64,000 nt of DNA, taken from Flabesymbios commensalis. Lineage: Eukaryota > Annelida > Polychaeta > Terebellida > Flabelligeridae. The stretch lies in NCBI GenBank assembly GCA_964017125.1, contig OZ024915.1, forward strand, positions 16,989,103 through 17,053,102. Direction: 5' to 3'. The translations under genes and the position numbers were made by a program. Under the pieces are notes generated by a model, which worked only from the letters and a program-made list of their open reading frames with translations, had not been told where the DNA came from and did no database searches. Shown here piece after piece: positions 1 through 11,449 of the stretch. Position 1 is the stretch's first letter. Every line of letters starts with the position of its first letter.

Positions 1-221
1 CCTGGACCCTTCTTTAAAAGAAGTGTTGTCTGTCAACCGGAAGTGATGTTTGACACCTGTAGCTTGTCCCACGCCATGCTGTGCAAAGACATCACTCCAA
101 TTTCTCAACATAGCATGCATCTCATGCACTTGAAAAGGGGTTAGGTGAGCTTGGAAATCCTCTGTGAAATGACTGCCAAAGTCAGGGAATGGATGTTTCA
201 CAGATGGAGCAGTAGGCCTAC

Positions 222-352
222 CAGTGGCGGATCCATGATCTGAAAAAAGGGGGGGCGCCCGGCGATTTGGGAGCTTGCCCGCAAGATTTTTTGTAAATCT
301 TAGCCAATTTAGGGGACCTGCGCCACCCCCCCCCCCCCTGGATCCGCCACTG
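222..352. mobile_element. MITE with CAGTGGCGGATCCA ends
   Basis: CAGTGGCGGATCCATGATCT at the left and CTGGATCCGCCACTG at the right. The interior has a G-run and a C-run (GGGGGGGCGCC; 14 C) that also pair. It shares its ends with 54905-55038. Confidence 0.8.
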
Positions 353-494
353 CCTTCTCCAGTCATGACACTCACATGGTGACGATGCTCTTGGATTAGC
401 TAGAGCTTGACTCGACACATTAGAAATCTCAACCAGGATGTAGATGATGAAGAACTGCTGTAACTAAGATTCACCGATACGAAGTCTGAGATTC

Positions 495-727
495 TTGACC
501 CTTGAGCGCTGAAATATTCTTCATACAAACCATGGCGACTCAATGTTTTTTTCAATTTGTCTTAGTTAGCTCATTGCGCTTCATTTGAATACCTCTGTTA
601 TGGGTCTACGGACGGCCATTATAAATATCTTACTGTCTTTCAGGGCGGGGATCGACCTTGGACGTCAGAAGCTGACGTCCACGGACGTCAGATTCTGCTG
701 TTCAAAGTCGATCCCCCGTTTAATAGG
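495..727 (+). mobile_element. TTAA foldback MITE, family A
   Basis: Family A in this window has the plan: TTAACCCTTACAGCGCTGAA end; a unique arm with CATGG.GACCAAAGG, AATGTCTTAGTTAGCTC and ATGGGTCTACGGCCATTA; then a near-perfect hairpin GGGGATCGACTTTAGACGTC / GACGTCTAAAGTCGATCCCC; then GCGCTGTAAGGGTTAA. The inverted ends and TTAA target suggest a piggyBac-type transposase acting in trans (inference). This copy starts TTGACCCTTGAGCGCTG and has a worn right end. Confidence 0.75.
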
Positions 728-732
728 GACAG

Positions 733-881
733 TAATGCTCACAAACTCAATGAGCAATGTTGTACACAAACATATCAAAATAACCTTTATTTTAAGAGTT
801 GTTTAATAGAAACAATAATGCTCACAAACTCAATGAGCAATGTTGTACACAAACATATCAAAATAACCTTTATTTTAAGAT
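733..881. repeat. Tandem duplication of ~78 bp
   Basis: The block AATGCTCACAAACTCAATGA..AACCTTTATTTTAAGA occurs twice with essentially no difference, starting at about 734 and 812. The near identity suggests a recent event. It directly follows foldback copy A at 495-727. Confidence 0.85.
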
Positions 882-1354
882 CAGAACACACATAGAGAAT
901 GAAAGATAACGTCGTCTTTTGTGATGGTGCTTTTAAATTCTATTGATAATATTGTATGTACGATTGAGCGAAGATTGAAAGTTCAATTAAAATTGCGGGC
1001 AGCATGAATAATCATCGCCTTCGAGCAAACACTGCACAATGTCTCCCTGCCGATTGAATGTTGTTCCACCGTCAACAACTCTGGTCCAAAAGAAAAACGT
1101 CATTAACTCAACGTCACCTCCTACCAGGTTTAAAAGAGGAAGCCAGAGTAGCTTACACTCCCCAAAAGCGTTCCTGGTGTAACGTTCCGGAATAAATTAT
1201 ATAAGGTAAACCAATTGATTGTTGCACAGAATGCAAAGGCATACACATTTTCAGTAAATTTGTGGAACATTAAAATAATTTCAGTACACTAGAACAACCG
1301 CATAGGAATACCATTAACTTTTTCTGCAGCTTCGTTTTCTAATATAACATAATT
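882..1354. other. No recognised feature
   Basis: AT-rich sequence without open frames of note, known repeat ends or hairpins longer than a few base pairs. Confidence 0.5.
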
Positions 1355-1434
1355 CGTCCCCTCAGGTATAAAAGGGTGTATCTGCCACTTTGCAAAGTGA
1401 CAGATACACCCTTTCATATCCAAAGGGACGATAT
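1355..1434. mobile_element. Family G palindrome (~78 bp)
   Basis: CGTCCCCT.AGGTATAAAAGGGTGTATCTGCCACTTTG and partner CAAAGTGACAGATACACCCTTTCATATCCAAAGGGACG. Two other copies at 15401 and 56141 define the family. No ends typical of a known superfamily are recognised. Confidence 0.82.
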
Positions 1435-1589
1435 ATACTATACCTTAATTGACAATGTAATGCAAAGTACGTAGGACCTATAGTAACACCATAGATATGA
1501 TAACAACATTTTCTTAAGATTCCCACTTAAACTTAAAAAAAACTGTACCTTTCCCATATAGATCTATGTAGCATTATATAATAATATAA

Positions 1590-1650
1590 TAATTTTTATT
1601 AATAATACAATCAAAATCATCGGTGATTCGAGCTCAGAGACAAATAAATC
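1590..1650 (-). mobile_element. LINE 3'-tail fragment
   Basis: An AAT-rich tail is followed by CATCGGTGATTCGAGCTCAGAG, similar in order to the reversed 3' UTR of the two CR1/L2-type elements (tail, then ..TCGGTGACCCGAGCTCAGAG). Only about 60 bp are left. Confidence 0.45.
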
Positions 1651-1659
1651 ACACTACAT

Positions 1660-1788
1660 TGTAGGATGATCATTGTAATCGTTAACGCGTAAATCAACCA
1701 GGCCACTGTGGTGTAAACTTGAGTAAACACATTATGTGAGCTGTGATATGAGCATCATATCCGGCTGACAGATTCTACCTAACAACGT
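1660..1788 (-). pseudogene. Decayed duplicate of the discoidin-domain 3' end
   Basis: This stretch aligns with about 2608-2745, the last third of the F5/8 type C domain. The shared core is the run GGTGTAAACTTGAGTAAACA followed by GTGATAT.AGCATCATATCCGG.TGACAGAT. Indels break the frame. It points to an old local tandem duplication of the gene on the same strand; only its 3' end is recognisable. Confidence 0.65.
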
Positions 1789-1799
1789 AATAGTACCGT

Positions 1800-2588
1800 T
1801 ATACAAATGTGATTCTAAATCTAAAGTCAGTTAATTTGTGTACTTTTACAGAATATATTCATCAAGCAGTAACTGATCAATATCTCCAATGCTATCGATC
1901 ATATATATATAAGAATCGCGAAAATTTGATATTGATGATTTTTTTGATAAAAAAATCTAGTACAGATATCTTTGCAAGGTTAATATAGCATAACAACATA
2001 TTAAAAGTAACTAGATTTCGATTCAGGAAAGCTCCTATAGAAGATCAATTATGCACATCTGAGAAGAGCGTGTGTCATCCAATACACTTCATTATACATT
2101 GTGAGATTTGTCTGAAAAATATAGGGTAAACCTAAATAAAGCCGCGGTTCCCGTTCGCATGGCTTATCCTGCGATAAAATAATATTTTCTCCACCTCATC
2201 CGCGGTGGCATGCTCGAACAATGCTATCGGAAAATAAGGTTTTGGTCACGTTATGTTTACCATCGGAAAATAGATATAGAACAGATGTGTGCTGTTCGAT
2301 TTGATACACATAAGAACTTTTTATGGTATAATTTGTAATTATCAATCTCAAACATAGTTCTTGCATTGTGATGTTATTGGGAGGAAAATATAGTTAGAAA
2401 TATCAATGTAACATATTGGTGCATATTTGTCAGCTTGATGGGAAAATGTTACAATTATAACTGGTCGACAAGCCTGCTACCATAGCTAAGAAAAAAAACC
2501 ATATAAAAGCGTAAATAATATAAGGAACCTATTATTTCGGGTCAACCCCCCTCTCTATGCTAAATATTTTACATGATTGGTTAAACGT
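1800..2588. other. AT-rich spacer downstream of the discoidin-domain gene
   Basis: This is the 3' side of the minus-strand gene. No coding exon or repeat was recognised. The minus strand holds several AATAAA-like words, but none can be assigned as the poly(A) signal. Confidence 0.45.
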
Positions 2589-2590
2589 CA

Positions 2591-3508
2591 TCAGTCAATG
2601 CCGAGCAAATCGCACTTCATGGCTGGGTGACCATTATAATCATTCACGTGAATCACCCAGAATCGCGTGGTGTAAACTTGAGTAAACACAATGTAAGCCG
2701 TGATATCAGCATCATATCCGGTTGACAGATCCTCCCTGACAACCATATCCTGATAAGTGATGTCATCATCAGACGTGGACACAGTTACCATGGTTACCCA
2801 CTGGTATGTGTATGGAGGATCACATCTCTTTTTAATCATCATTCCTTTAACTGAGTACTCTGTAGGTAGAGTGATAGTCAGCCATGGATTAGTCACATCG
2901 GCAGACAGTGGTGCCCATCCGCATGATTCATTAAAATAGTTGTCAATCCTGGCTCTGTACGCTGCTTCGTTGGCTCCATATTCGGATGAGGCAGATAAGA
3001 CGTTTTCTGGCAGGCTATGGGTCGCTACAATCGGATTAAGAGAGATCTTAACTAACTCCTGTCCTATGCATTCCATATCCATCATCAAACGTCTTCTGTA
3101 ATGGGCGCCATTCACAGGAGGGTCTAACTTTTGCCAATTTTTCCAGTGTGTTTCTCTGATATCACCAGTGATTTATACTGATGAATGGCAAACACAGGCT
3201 ATGTGTATCATATTGACTGATGTCCTAGGGTAGCAGGTTCTGTTCCAGGTGTCATCAGGACATACAGGTAAAGATGGCAGTCTGCCAGGAGGAGCATAAC
3301 ACGTATCTATTGTATTCTCACTGTCAATCTGACATATAGGTAACTCTATTGAGAAATTCCTCTGATCACAAGACGGATAAGTACGATTAATCAGAGCTGC
3401 CACCCCAGGTCCTCTCGAACCGAACGACATGTCACAAAAATCAGAAGAAGTTTCTAACATTCTTATGGTAAGCATCAATACAACGATAAAAAACTGTGAC
3501 AAAGCCAT
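2591..3508 (-). pseudogene. Secreted F5/8 type C (discoidin-like) protein, interrupted by an in-frame stop
   Basis: Reading from the ATG at 3508, the protein begins with a signal peptide (MALSQFFIVVLMLTI) and a cysteine-rich stretch with several N-glycosylation sequons (residues about 20-108, unknown family). A TAA at 3175-3173 follows codon 111. The same frame then stays open for 193 more codons to a stop at 2591. This second part has the marks of an F5/8 type C domain: starting Cys, SASSEYGANEAAYRARIDN, GWAPLSADVTNPWLTITLP, then YQWVTMVTVSTSDD and TTRFWVIHVNDYNGHPAMKCDLLG. Such domains bind cell-surface glycans or lipids. Because the frame is unbroken apart from TAA, the simplest reading is a single-exon gene with a recent nonsense change (pseudogene or allele). 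A small intron around the stop is an alternative, but I saw no donor/acceptor pair that keeps the frame. Confidence 0.72.
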
Positions 3509-3689
3509 GATGTCAAAATAACCACCCTGCATTATAGTGTTGTGATAAACCACACTGAGAGGTCAGCTGACAGATGCATATATAGATGGATGTTTGTCGT
3601 TAGCGAGGAAATGGCATGTATAAATAAACAAATATAATTACCCACTAAACTATAGGTCAGGCGCAGTCAGTAATAAAGCCATAACATAT

Positions 3690-4045
3690 TACAACCAATA
3701 TTGAAGGGGGGGGGGTAAAACCTTTTGTGGTCAAAATCAATTAGCTACCCAATCATGAAGGTCAACTGACTGGTCAATAAGTAGAACACATTTTATCGGC
3801 TTCATTCAGTAGTTATATATTTACAAAAGCCATAGTGATCAGGGGTAGGTCCAGAAAATAAAAAGGTGGTTGTGGGGTTGGTGGGGTTTTCCGATTGAAA
3901 AAAATAGACATAAATCAATGATTTTTTAGTCTTCTCAGCGAATATATGGGGGTTGACTGAAAATCGAAGGATTAGGCCGCACCCTAGTAAATTTTGATTG
4001 TCAAATAGGGGGGCCTTCCGATATTGTGGCAATTCATTATGTTGA
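3690..4045. repeat. G-run, then a diverged Repeat Q copy
   Basis: After a 9-G run at 3706-3714, the stretch holds GGTCCAGAAAATAAAAAGG, GGTTGACTGAAAATCG and GCACCCTAGTAAATTTTGATTGTCAA, parts of which match 41385-41400. A 76-codon reverse open frame here has no recognisable domain. Confidence 0.4.
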
Positions 4046-4559
4046 GGTGATTTACTTTTAGTCTATAATGCGAATACCGCTATAGCTAGAGCTATTAAAA
4101 AGCTAGACAGATGTTAACAAAATCATACCCCCCAGGCTGGGACCTCGAGTGGGCGATAGTCCTTCAGTCTGCGACCAACGGACAAAATGCGCAATGTTTG
4201 TCAAAATATTGTGACGTAGGGACATTAATAGGTAGCCACAAAAATGTTTTTTAAATAAAAAAAAGAGTGTAATTTTTTTCAACAATTAACGTTAGGCCAT
4301 TTTGATGCTGTAACATTAAGTCAATGCTGAGAAGTCAAAGAGTGCCGTGGACGAGCCCACACTGCAAAGCGTGTGGCCCGTGGTTTGCTATATTAGTTTA
4401 ACCCGGAAAATCAACCTTTTTCTTTCAACTATTATTGACCCATATCTCCTTGCAGACGACAAATCATATTTTTACATTATAACTAACCCTTTCACGACTA
4501 ACATAAAACGTGATGTTGTTCATGATCACAATACATTGTACTTTGTACTTTTTTTGTCA

Positions 4560-5405
4560 CTGTCGCTGGTCCAGCAGTGCTTGCAAGACGTATCCGACTA
4601 GATGATGGCTAGAAAACAAGACAGAAGTTATACTAATCGGCACTAAATCACAACGAGACAAATTTAAGAAATATTTCCCCACAAAATTACTTGATCAGGA
4701 TGTAGCACCAACTGATTCGGCACAAGATCTAAGGGTAGAATTTGACAAGGATTTCAATTTTAAGAAACATATATCAAAAGTCTGTCGATCATGCTACTAT
4801 CGTCGCTTGCGCAGATGTTTAAAAGCGGCAGTGACTAAGACAATAGCAACTTTACTTTTGTCGAGCAAGCTAGACCACTGTACTTCTATCCTATCCCAAA
4901 TCGCGAAATGAACAAGCTGCAGAGCGTTTAGGACTGCTTGGCCAGTGTTGTGACCCTTTCTCCACGATTCTGCAGTGTTACACCTTTGTTAAAATCCCTA
5001 CAATGGCTCCCTGTTCAATTCAGAATAAAATACAAAATATGAACCCTCACATATGAGGCAACACATACATGTCAGCCAGTATATCTACATAATCTGCTTG
5101 AACCTTCAAACAGAACCCGTAATCTCCGCTCCTGAGATGATGATTTAAGATGGGTGAAAAGGTTTTTTGGTTGCGCCCCCCCCCCCAGCTCTGGAATTGT
5201 ATCCCTCTTGAGATTAAAAAAATTGAATCTTCACAGTCATTTCCGCGAAGCTTTTCCATCCTAAATCCTCTGTGTCCCGGCATGCTGGATCTACGAATTG
5301 GAACGGCAAACGGACAATGATAACGAGCCTGATTCGGATTTGCAGCGCCTCTGAGCTCGGGTCACCGAGGATTTAGGCGCATTAGAAGTTTTTCATTTCA
5401 TTTCA
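4560..5405 (+). mobile_element. CR1/L2-group LINE, 5'-truncated 3' end
   Basis: Translation gives the C-terminal part of a non-LTR reverse transcriptase protein: CLQDVSDWM, then ILIGTKSQRDKFKK.. in another frame, LRVEFDKDFNFKKHISKVCRSCYY, LLSSKLDHCTS, and PLLKSLQWLPVQFRIKYKI. This order is typical of the region after the YADD box in CR1/L2-type elements. The reading frame is broken in several places. The element ends in a short TTCAT microsatellite tail, and its 3' UTR (GCGCCTCTGAGCTCGG..CCGAGGATTTAGGCGC) matches that of the LINE at 17283-19110. Confidence 0.82.
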
Positions 5406-5939
5406 TTTGTCAAGGATACGTCTGAGCACATTTTAAAATGGATTGTGTATTTTTCAGTTTGCGTCAGAAAACAATATTTGTTAATTGAATGTTTGAATAT
5501 ATATAATTACATGCATTTAAACAAAAAAATCACCCTGAAATTAATGATAAAGGGGAAGGGGGGGCTCAGATGATATTCAGGCCAATCCACTCCAATTGAC
5601 AGCTAACAGAAGACGCTCGTCCAATGTTGTTTTAATGCTGGCATACCATCTATGGAGCTCAAACAGCATTGAACTAACATATACTTGGCACAAAAAGAAA
5701 CTCAACAAATTAAAAATGATCTTATTTCGTGTAATTTAGTCAAAACCGTTCGATTGACTTAAATAATGTTGGTGTGTGTGTCCCCTACCCGCATTTTGTG
5801 TTTTGACCTCAATAAAGGACAAATGACCTTCGAATTGAAGGAAGTCAACTTTCAAGGTCATAGGCCATCTGACCATGATCCCAATATGCGGGTCATCTGA
5901 AATTAAGCAACTATGCGCGCTGGGGTGGGGGAACAAAAA

Positions 5940-6836
5940 GTTTTTTTGTGACCGGCCGGAGGCCGGTACTATTAATTTTATTTTGCCTGAGTTTGTGCCC
6001 TATTTAGGGGGAAGAGGAGTGCTGTGTGTGGGAAACGGTTGACATTTCTGTACACCTGTCTTTATGAACATGTCGAATATAACGTTGCAGGTCCTTAGGT
6101 TAAGTATATTTGTCTTTAACAAGTGTTCAGAAATAATAATATTCACGATTATATTTGTGGTTAAGTCTATAGTGAGAGCATAAAGGGTTTTTGTTGGAAT
6201 ACTGCTGGCCCAGCGTTGCAGACGGTGGCCCAAAATTATTTCACAATTGGGCCAATGTATCTGGGTAGTGGTCTTTCTGGCCACGGGGGATGAAATTGTC
6301 ACCCCCATAGCAATTGTCGCAAAGAAACCTATGGGCATACATAATGCTAGGTTGTTGTTGGGCCATCGTCAGACACGTTGGATCAACATTGAAGCAACAT
6401 TGGTTAGCCGTCCAGTGAATGTTGTAGATATTGGTGTAGGAGAATCATGCGTTCGGTCAGTGTTAGAGTAGTGTTGAGCCAGCGTCGTACACAATTGACT
6501 GGCATTGAACCAGCAATGGGCTGCGACTCTAGCCCACCATTGAACAGAAATTGGGTGGTTAGGCCTACATCGCGTCTATCGTAGAGACACCCGCAGCACA
6601 ATTCACTGGCAAGTATCGAATGGATGTTGGCCAGAACCGGCCATGGTGGTGGAATGAATAAACGTTGAAGTATATATTTTAACTTCTCTCCTTGGTCCTT
6701 TCCTGGACATTTAGGATTCTTGCCCATGAGGAAGACCAATACAGTATCTTTACAAAAGATATAAGCCAAATTTTTGTCCATAACACTCATACAGCCTAAA
6801 GCCGGGCCTCGGAGTTCGGGAACTCCTTTTCTAGTT
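5940..6836 (+). repeat. ~0.9-kb interspersed repeat R, copy 1
   Basis: Shares its whole length with 31505-32437: an opening with GTGTGGGAAACGGTT.ACATTTCTG, TATTCACGATTATATT in the first third, a central block resembling family F palindromes, and an end with CATTTAGGA.TCT.GCCCATGAGGAA and GCCGGGC.TCGGAGTTCG. The middle holds GGCCCA..GTTGCAGACGGTGG inverted-repeat units. No coding capacity is seen. It could be a non-autonomous DNA element or a composite of family F copies. Confidence 0.65.
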
Positions 6837-6839
6837 TCA

Positions 6840-7525
6840 GATTAAGTTTAAATTCATTTGTTCAAAAAAGATGTGTTGATGAAAATGCCTCGTTTGACAA
6901 TCGTGCAGCCTGATCCAGTTTCTCCATCTATTGCTATGGCGGAATGTGGTCTGGCTCAAATTGCCAGGAAACAGGTTAGAAATACAGAGATTGTACACCA
7001 GATTTCAAGACACCGAATAACATAAAATGCGCTGTAGATCACTGTGCGGTACAAAAACGTGTGTTTCTGCACAGACACTAAAAAAACTTCACGCATTGAG
7101 GCCAAGCGGCTACAAGTGAGTGACATCAGTCAATGAGTGAACGCGTGGGTCAACTCTGTGCGGCAGTGCAACATGCAGAAATGGGTCATACGCACAACTG
7201 TGGGTGACCCACGTCAAAAAACTGGCAGATACTGATCTTTAATAACCAAGTAATGTGTGGCATATTTCAGTTTCTTGAAACATAGGAAACATTTTGCGCA
7301 GTATATACATAAAGTGGTGTTGCGTTTTTTATTTGCTGAGTACATAAATTATATAACGTTTTGTGTTTGCCTGGACGAGGCCTGCAGATGTAACCTATAT
7401 AAGCGCTTATAGAATCATTCAGCTTCAAAACGCGCATGCCTGGGACGGTCAAGTGTAGGCCAACAGTAGCCTATTGAGTACAGATTGACGGCATTGATAT
7501 AGCCACTGAACTGATTACAAGATAC
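6840..7525. other. No recognised gene
   Basis: Contains GTGGGTCA/TGACCCAC-type words and CGCACA-rich bases around 7050-7210, with no long open frame. A decayed family F copy begins at 7526 and runs to about 7610. Confidence 0.45.
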
Positions 7526-7642
7526 TACTCAAACGAGACATTGATCCAATGCTGTTTTAATGTTAGGCCAACGTCTGCGACGCTGGCCCAACATTGAACC
7601 GACATTAGATAAATGTACAATGTTTAAGAGAAAGTCCTCCTG

Positions 7643-7751
7643 CCCAGCAAACGCAAGACATTTGTATGACATTTATGCAATGTCGGCCCAACGTCTTCGA
7701 CGCTGGTCCAACATTGCATAAAGTCATACAAATGTTTTGTGTTTACTGGGT
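7643..7751. mobile_element. Family F palindrome (CCCAGCAAACAC ends), near-perfect copy
   Basis: Family F is a foldback of about 108 bp. Ends are CCCAGCAAACAC / GTGTTTGCTGGG and the centre is GGCCCAACGTCTTCGACGTTGGNCCAACATT with conserved GTC..GAC around a 3-nt apex. This copy has the arm variant ACATTTGTATGACATTTATGCAATGT and pairs almost fully along its length. No coding capacity; presumably a MITE. Confidence 0.88.
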
Positions 7752-8099
7752 GACAATACAAACTTGGGGGTCAAGCAGTTTCCAAATCCCCGCAGTAATA
7801 CAGTCAGTTTGTTTGCAAGTAGGCGACCAAGTAGGGGCAAAAGACAATGGCTTTGAATTATTACCTCATAGATGTCGCTCAAGTATATATGAACTTGCTG
7901 TGATTTGAGAACTTGCTCTTAATGAGGCTTTGGGTATGAAACGCATATTTAGTATTATTATGGAATAGGGCCTTGGCTTACCCACGGGCACTATTGCCTT
8001 CTGGGGGACCCTTGTTCCGCGAATTTTGACAGTTGACTACACCTTTAACGTGATTTTTATGTGCTCCCGTGAAAGATTATCAAAATGAATGTTGACCTA

Positions 8100-8842
8100 T
8101 GATGAACACCCATGATTAAAGAATGCATAAATGAATGGAGAATTACATGAATAAATGAATAAATGGATGTGTAAATGGATAAATAAATGAATAAATAAAT
8201 GGATAAATAAATGGATAAATAAATGGATAAATAAATGGATGAATAAATGAATAAATAAATGAATAAATATATGAATAAATGAATGAATAACTTAATGGAT
8301 AAATAAATGGAAATATAAATGGAAAAATGAATGGAAAAATAAATGGATAAATAAATGGATAAATGAATGGATAAATTTATGGATAAATGAATAGATAGAT
8401 GCATGAATAAATGAATCAATGAATAAATGAATTAATGAATTAATGAATGGATAAATGAATGAATCATTGAATGAATGAATGATTGAATGAATAATTGAAT
8501 TATTGATTGAATGAATTATTGAATGAATGATTGAATAAATGATTGAATGATTGATTGATTTAATAATTGATTGATAGAATAAATGATTGAATGGATGATT
8601 GAATGAATGATTGAATGAATGATTGAATGAATGATTGAATGAATGATTGAATGAATGATTGAATAAATGATTGAACAAATGATTGATTGAATGAATGATT
8701 GAATAAATGATTGAATGAATGATTGAATGAATGAATGAATGATTGAATGAATGATTGAATGAATGACTGGATGAATGATTGAATGAATGATTGAATGAAT
8801 GATTGAATGAATGATTGATTGAATGAATGATCGAATGCCACG
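8100..8842. repeat. Microsatellite tract of ATGAAT/ATAAAT type
   Basis: About 740 bp of 4-bp-based repeats. The first part is mostly AAATGGATAAAT and ATAAATGA units; from about 8460 the unit becomes the 12-mer GAATGAATGATT with local variants. Because the units lack stops in several reverse frames, long artefactual open frames rich in Ser, Phe, Ile and His appear; these are not genes. Confidence 0.95.
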
Positions 8843-9848
8843 TGTTCATGTGTTTGTCAACATGTAAATAAGCAACATGAGCGCCCCATGTGCCCTGAAT
8901 GTGAACTAAGTCCACATGAAAAGGCGGGAGATACATTCGCAATGGCAGCTTTACCGTGATAATGGATGGATATTACCATCCAGCAACTACCATACAACAT
9001 TACAAATGTTATTAAAAGCAGTAATTCTCAAAGATACATGATCGCTATTTCTGGTGACACCAGAACCAAGGTTATAGGCGAACTAGTTTTTGAGTTACGT
9101 CCAATTTTGTGAACTTACTGTCTAAAATCAACAGGTCTGAGCTGGACATTTCTGGTTATGCATTTCTGCTGTGGGTGATCAAGTGGTTATTTGTAAGTAA
9201 TTAGGAATCATCAAAATATAAAGGTAATCTGAGGTAATTGGGAAGTAAGTAGGCGGGAAAAATAGTAGGCTGAGTTGGTATTTAAGGGTGATTATAAGGT
9301 CAGTAATTATGTGGTTATTCGAAGGAAATTAGGAATCTGAAATGGTTACCTGGTATTTGTCAACTGGTGGGCCATTGTTGGCTAGCAGTGACATGTTATC
9401 TGGGGTATATTGTATGCCAACAAACATGTGGGAACACGTTCACCAAATCTTGTTGAAATGTTGGGTAAACTTACAACAAGATTATATCAACGCCTGGTGA
9501 TAATAAATTGATGGGTTTCTTGATAAGCCTAGCTACTACCAGTGACCTTACCTTTCACTGTACCACTGTAGGGTGAGTTATAGGGTGACCTTTATTATGG
9601 CACTGCCAACTGACCTATAAATTATTTATTATTCTCCTCTTCTGGTAAGCAATTATAATGTCAACTATAGTATGCTTCATACCTGGCTGGGAATAAGATC
9701 TTCATTTAATTCTCTGCGAACACTTTACCAGCATCGACGCCTTTTTTCGGGCAATATTTTTAAGTCCCCCATAAAATAACCAGCAAATAGCTTAGAGTGT
9801 GTGCAAAAAGTACTCCTACTAACAACCATCCTGGGTCTGTATTCTCGT
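8843..9848. other. No recognised feature
   Basis: A stretch with repeated GGTAATT, GGTTAT and GTAATTAGGAATC words at 9170-9350 suggests an old simple-sequence tract; otherwise unremarkable. Confidence 0.4.
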
Positions 9849-9932
9849 ACAAGTTGCAATATATCGTAGGTTTCTGATTCGTCGAGATGGCCATCTCGAC
9901 CAATCAGAAGCCTACGATATATCGTAACTTGT
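9849..9932. repeat. 84-bp near-perfect palindrome
   Basis: ACAAGTTGCAATATATCGTA..ATCTCGAC pairs with its mirror with only a few mismatches and no spacer (centre GATGGCCATC). A single copy in the window. Confidence 0.85.
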
Positions 9933-9934
9933 TT

Positions 9935-10600
9935 TTTATTTTTTTATTTTTGCACTGTCGTCAGCTTCTGGCGCTCTCAGTGTTGCCTTATAGACCTACA
10001 CACTTTTAGATTAGTAGGTTTAGTTTTTTTCCGTTGTTTTGCATTAACACGGTACATTTATAAGTGGTTATCGCGGTTTAAACAATTATATCAATGGTAA
10101 CCCTAACCATTGATTGTGTAGACTACACAATCAATGCTCTAACAAGCTATACAAGCTATACGAAAGTCTAAAGCTGAAAGATTACGACTTTAAAGAGTGT
10201 GATAAGATTAATTTGCAAAAACGTGAGACGTCAAAATGACGATAGCCTACGGTAAAAACGTGATACCACGTGAATGGGAAAATACGACAATAAAAAAATA
10301 TAAATGCTCGTCATAATGCAGAATTGTAACAGTTGAAAATTGATAGCATAAACTGGCGAAACGTAGCTGGACATTCCACAATGAAATATCACCCCACATC
10401 CACTGTTATCAGCCAAGATAATAATACTATATGCGTTTCATACATACACATCGCCGCATTAAGAGCAAGTTCCGAAATCATATAAACTCTATATACTTGA
10501 GCGACATCTATGAGGAAATCATTCACCAATTCCCTCATGTGAGCTTTGTGTTGAGACACAAACGGTTGTGTTACCATGGGCGTCTGGAAACAGTTGACTC
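9935..10600. other. No recognised gene
   Basis: Contains a small inverted pair (ATCAATGGTAACC..GGTTACCATTGAT type, 10090-10130) and short open frames on both strands that carry no recognisable motif. Decayed family F copies follow at 10605-10690 and 10825-10912. Confidence 0.45.
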
Positions 10601-10921
10601 ACAGCACACTCACCAAATGTTGGTTTAATGTCGGCCAGCGTCGCAGACGTTGATCTAACATTAAAACAAATTTGGGCCAATTTCTCGTAGGGGTAGTATC
10701 TTGTAATCAGTTTAGTCGCTGATAATAATGCCGTCAAAGTGTACTCTGTAGGCTAATGTAGGCCTACACCTGACCGTCCCACGCATGCCCATTTCGCAGT
10801 TGTATGAATCTTTAATGTCCCATCAAAGACAAGATGTTAGTACAACGTTGTTTTAATATCGGTCCATATTGTACGGCGCTGGCCCAGCATTAGACCAGCA
10901 TGTTGTTTTAATGCTGCGACT

Positions 10922-11187
10922 TTAACCCTTGAAGCGCTGAATTTTTTTATGAAAACTTTGGAAGCCAAAGTGTGTTTTTTCGATTTGAAATCATCATAAC
11001 TGTCTTAGTTAGGTTTTTCCGATTCTTTTGAATACCTATGATAAGCAAATGATAAGGGTGTATGGCCATTACAAATAAATTATGTTTTACTTTTACAGTG
11101 CGGGGATCGACGTTAATCGTGAGAATCTGACGTCTACAGACGTCAGATTCCGACGACTAGAGTGGATGCTCGCGCTGTAAGGTCTAA
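10922..11187 (+). mobile_element. TTAA foldback MITE, family A
   Basis: Starts TTAACCCTTGAAGCGCTGAA and ends CGCGCTGTAAGGTCTAA. The central hairpin (GGGGATCGACGTTAATCG..TCTGACGTCTACAGACGTCAGA) has lost pairing in its outer part. Confidence 0.8.
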
Positions 11188-11335
11188 GTTGGATGAGAAG
11201 TACTCCTCATATTTCTTCCATTTGAGACCTGACATTTGCAAATCTTGATGTTTAGAAATTCATTTCATTCCCAATAACAGTGATTTGATCGGCTAATAAG
11301 GTGGATTAGAAAACAACTACAGTCATGCTTAGCCT

Positions 11336-11448
11336 TAAACCCCTTAAGCGCGGGGACCGTCTTTAGACGTCAAAATCCGACGTCTGAAGACGATCCCCGC
11401 ACTAAAAGAATATTTAAAATATTTATAAGGGCTGTGGACCCATAACCA
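11336..11448 (-). mobile_element. Family A MITE, left portion, interrupted by a family B copy
   Basis: Reverse-oriented copy: CCTTAAGCGCGGGGACCGTC, hairpin with GACGTC half sites, then TATTTATAAGGGCTGTGGACCCATAACC. It stops where the family B copy at 11450-11702 begins. Confidence 0.7.
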
Positions 11449-11449
11449 T

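Noticed and set aside
3118-3175. Small intron removing the in-frame stop of the discoidin-domain gene
   Set aside because: GTATAA at 3178-3173 could be a donor, but the available AG acceptors at about 3119 and 3091 do not keep the frame of the downstream domain.
4347-4601. 84-codon frame with LADDKSYF as a reverse transcriptase active site
   Set aside because: The bases around it do not match the CR1/L2-type RT order; the recognisable LINE sequence begins only near 4560 in a downstream position.
8057-8942. Long reverse-strand open frames rich in Ser-Phe-Ile-His-Asn
   Set aside because: They are translations of the ATGAAT/ATAAAT microsatellite; several frames are open at once and no non-repeat domain is attached.
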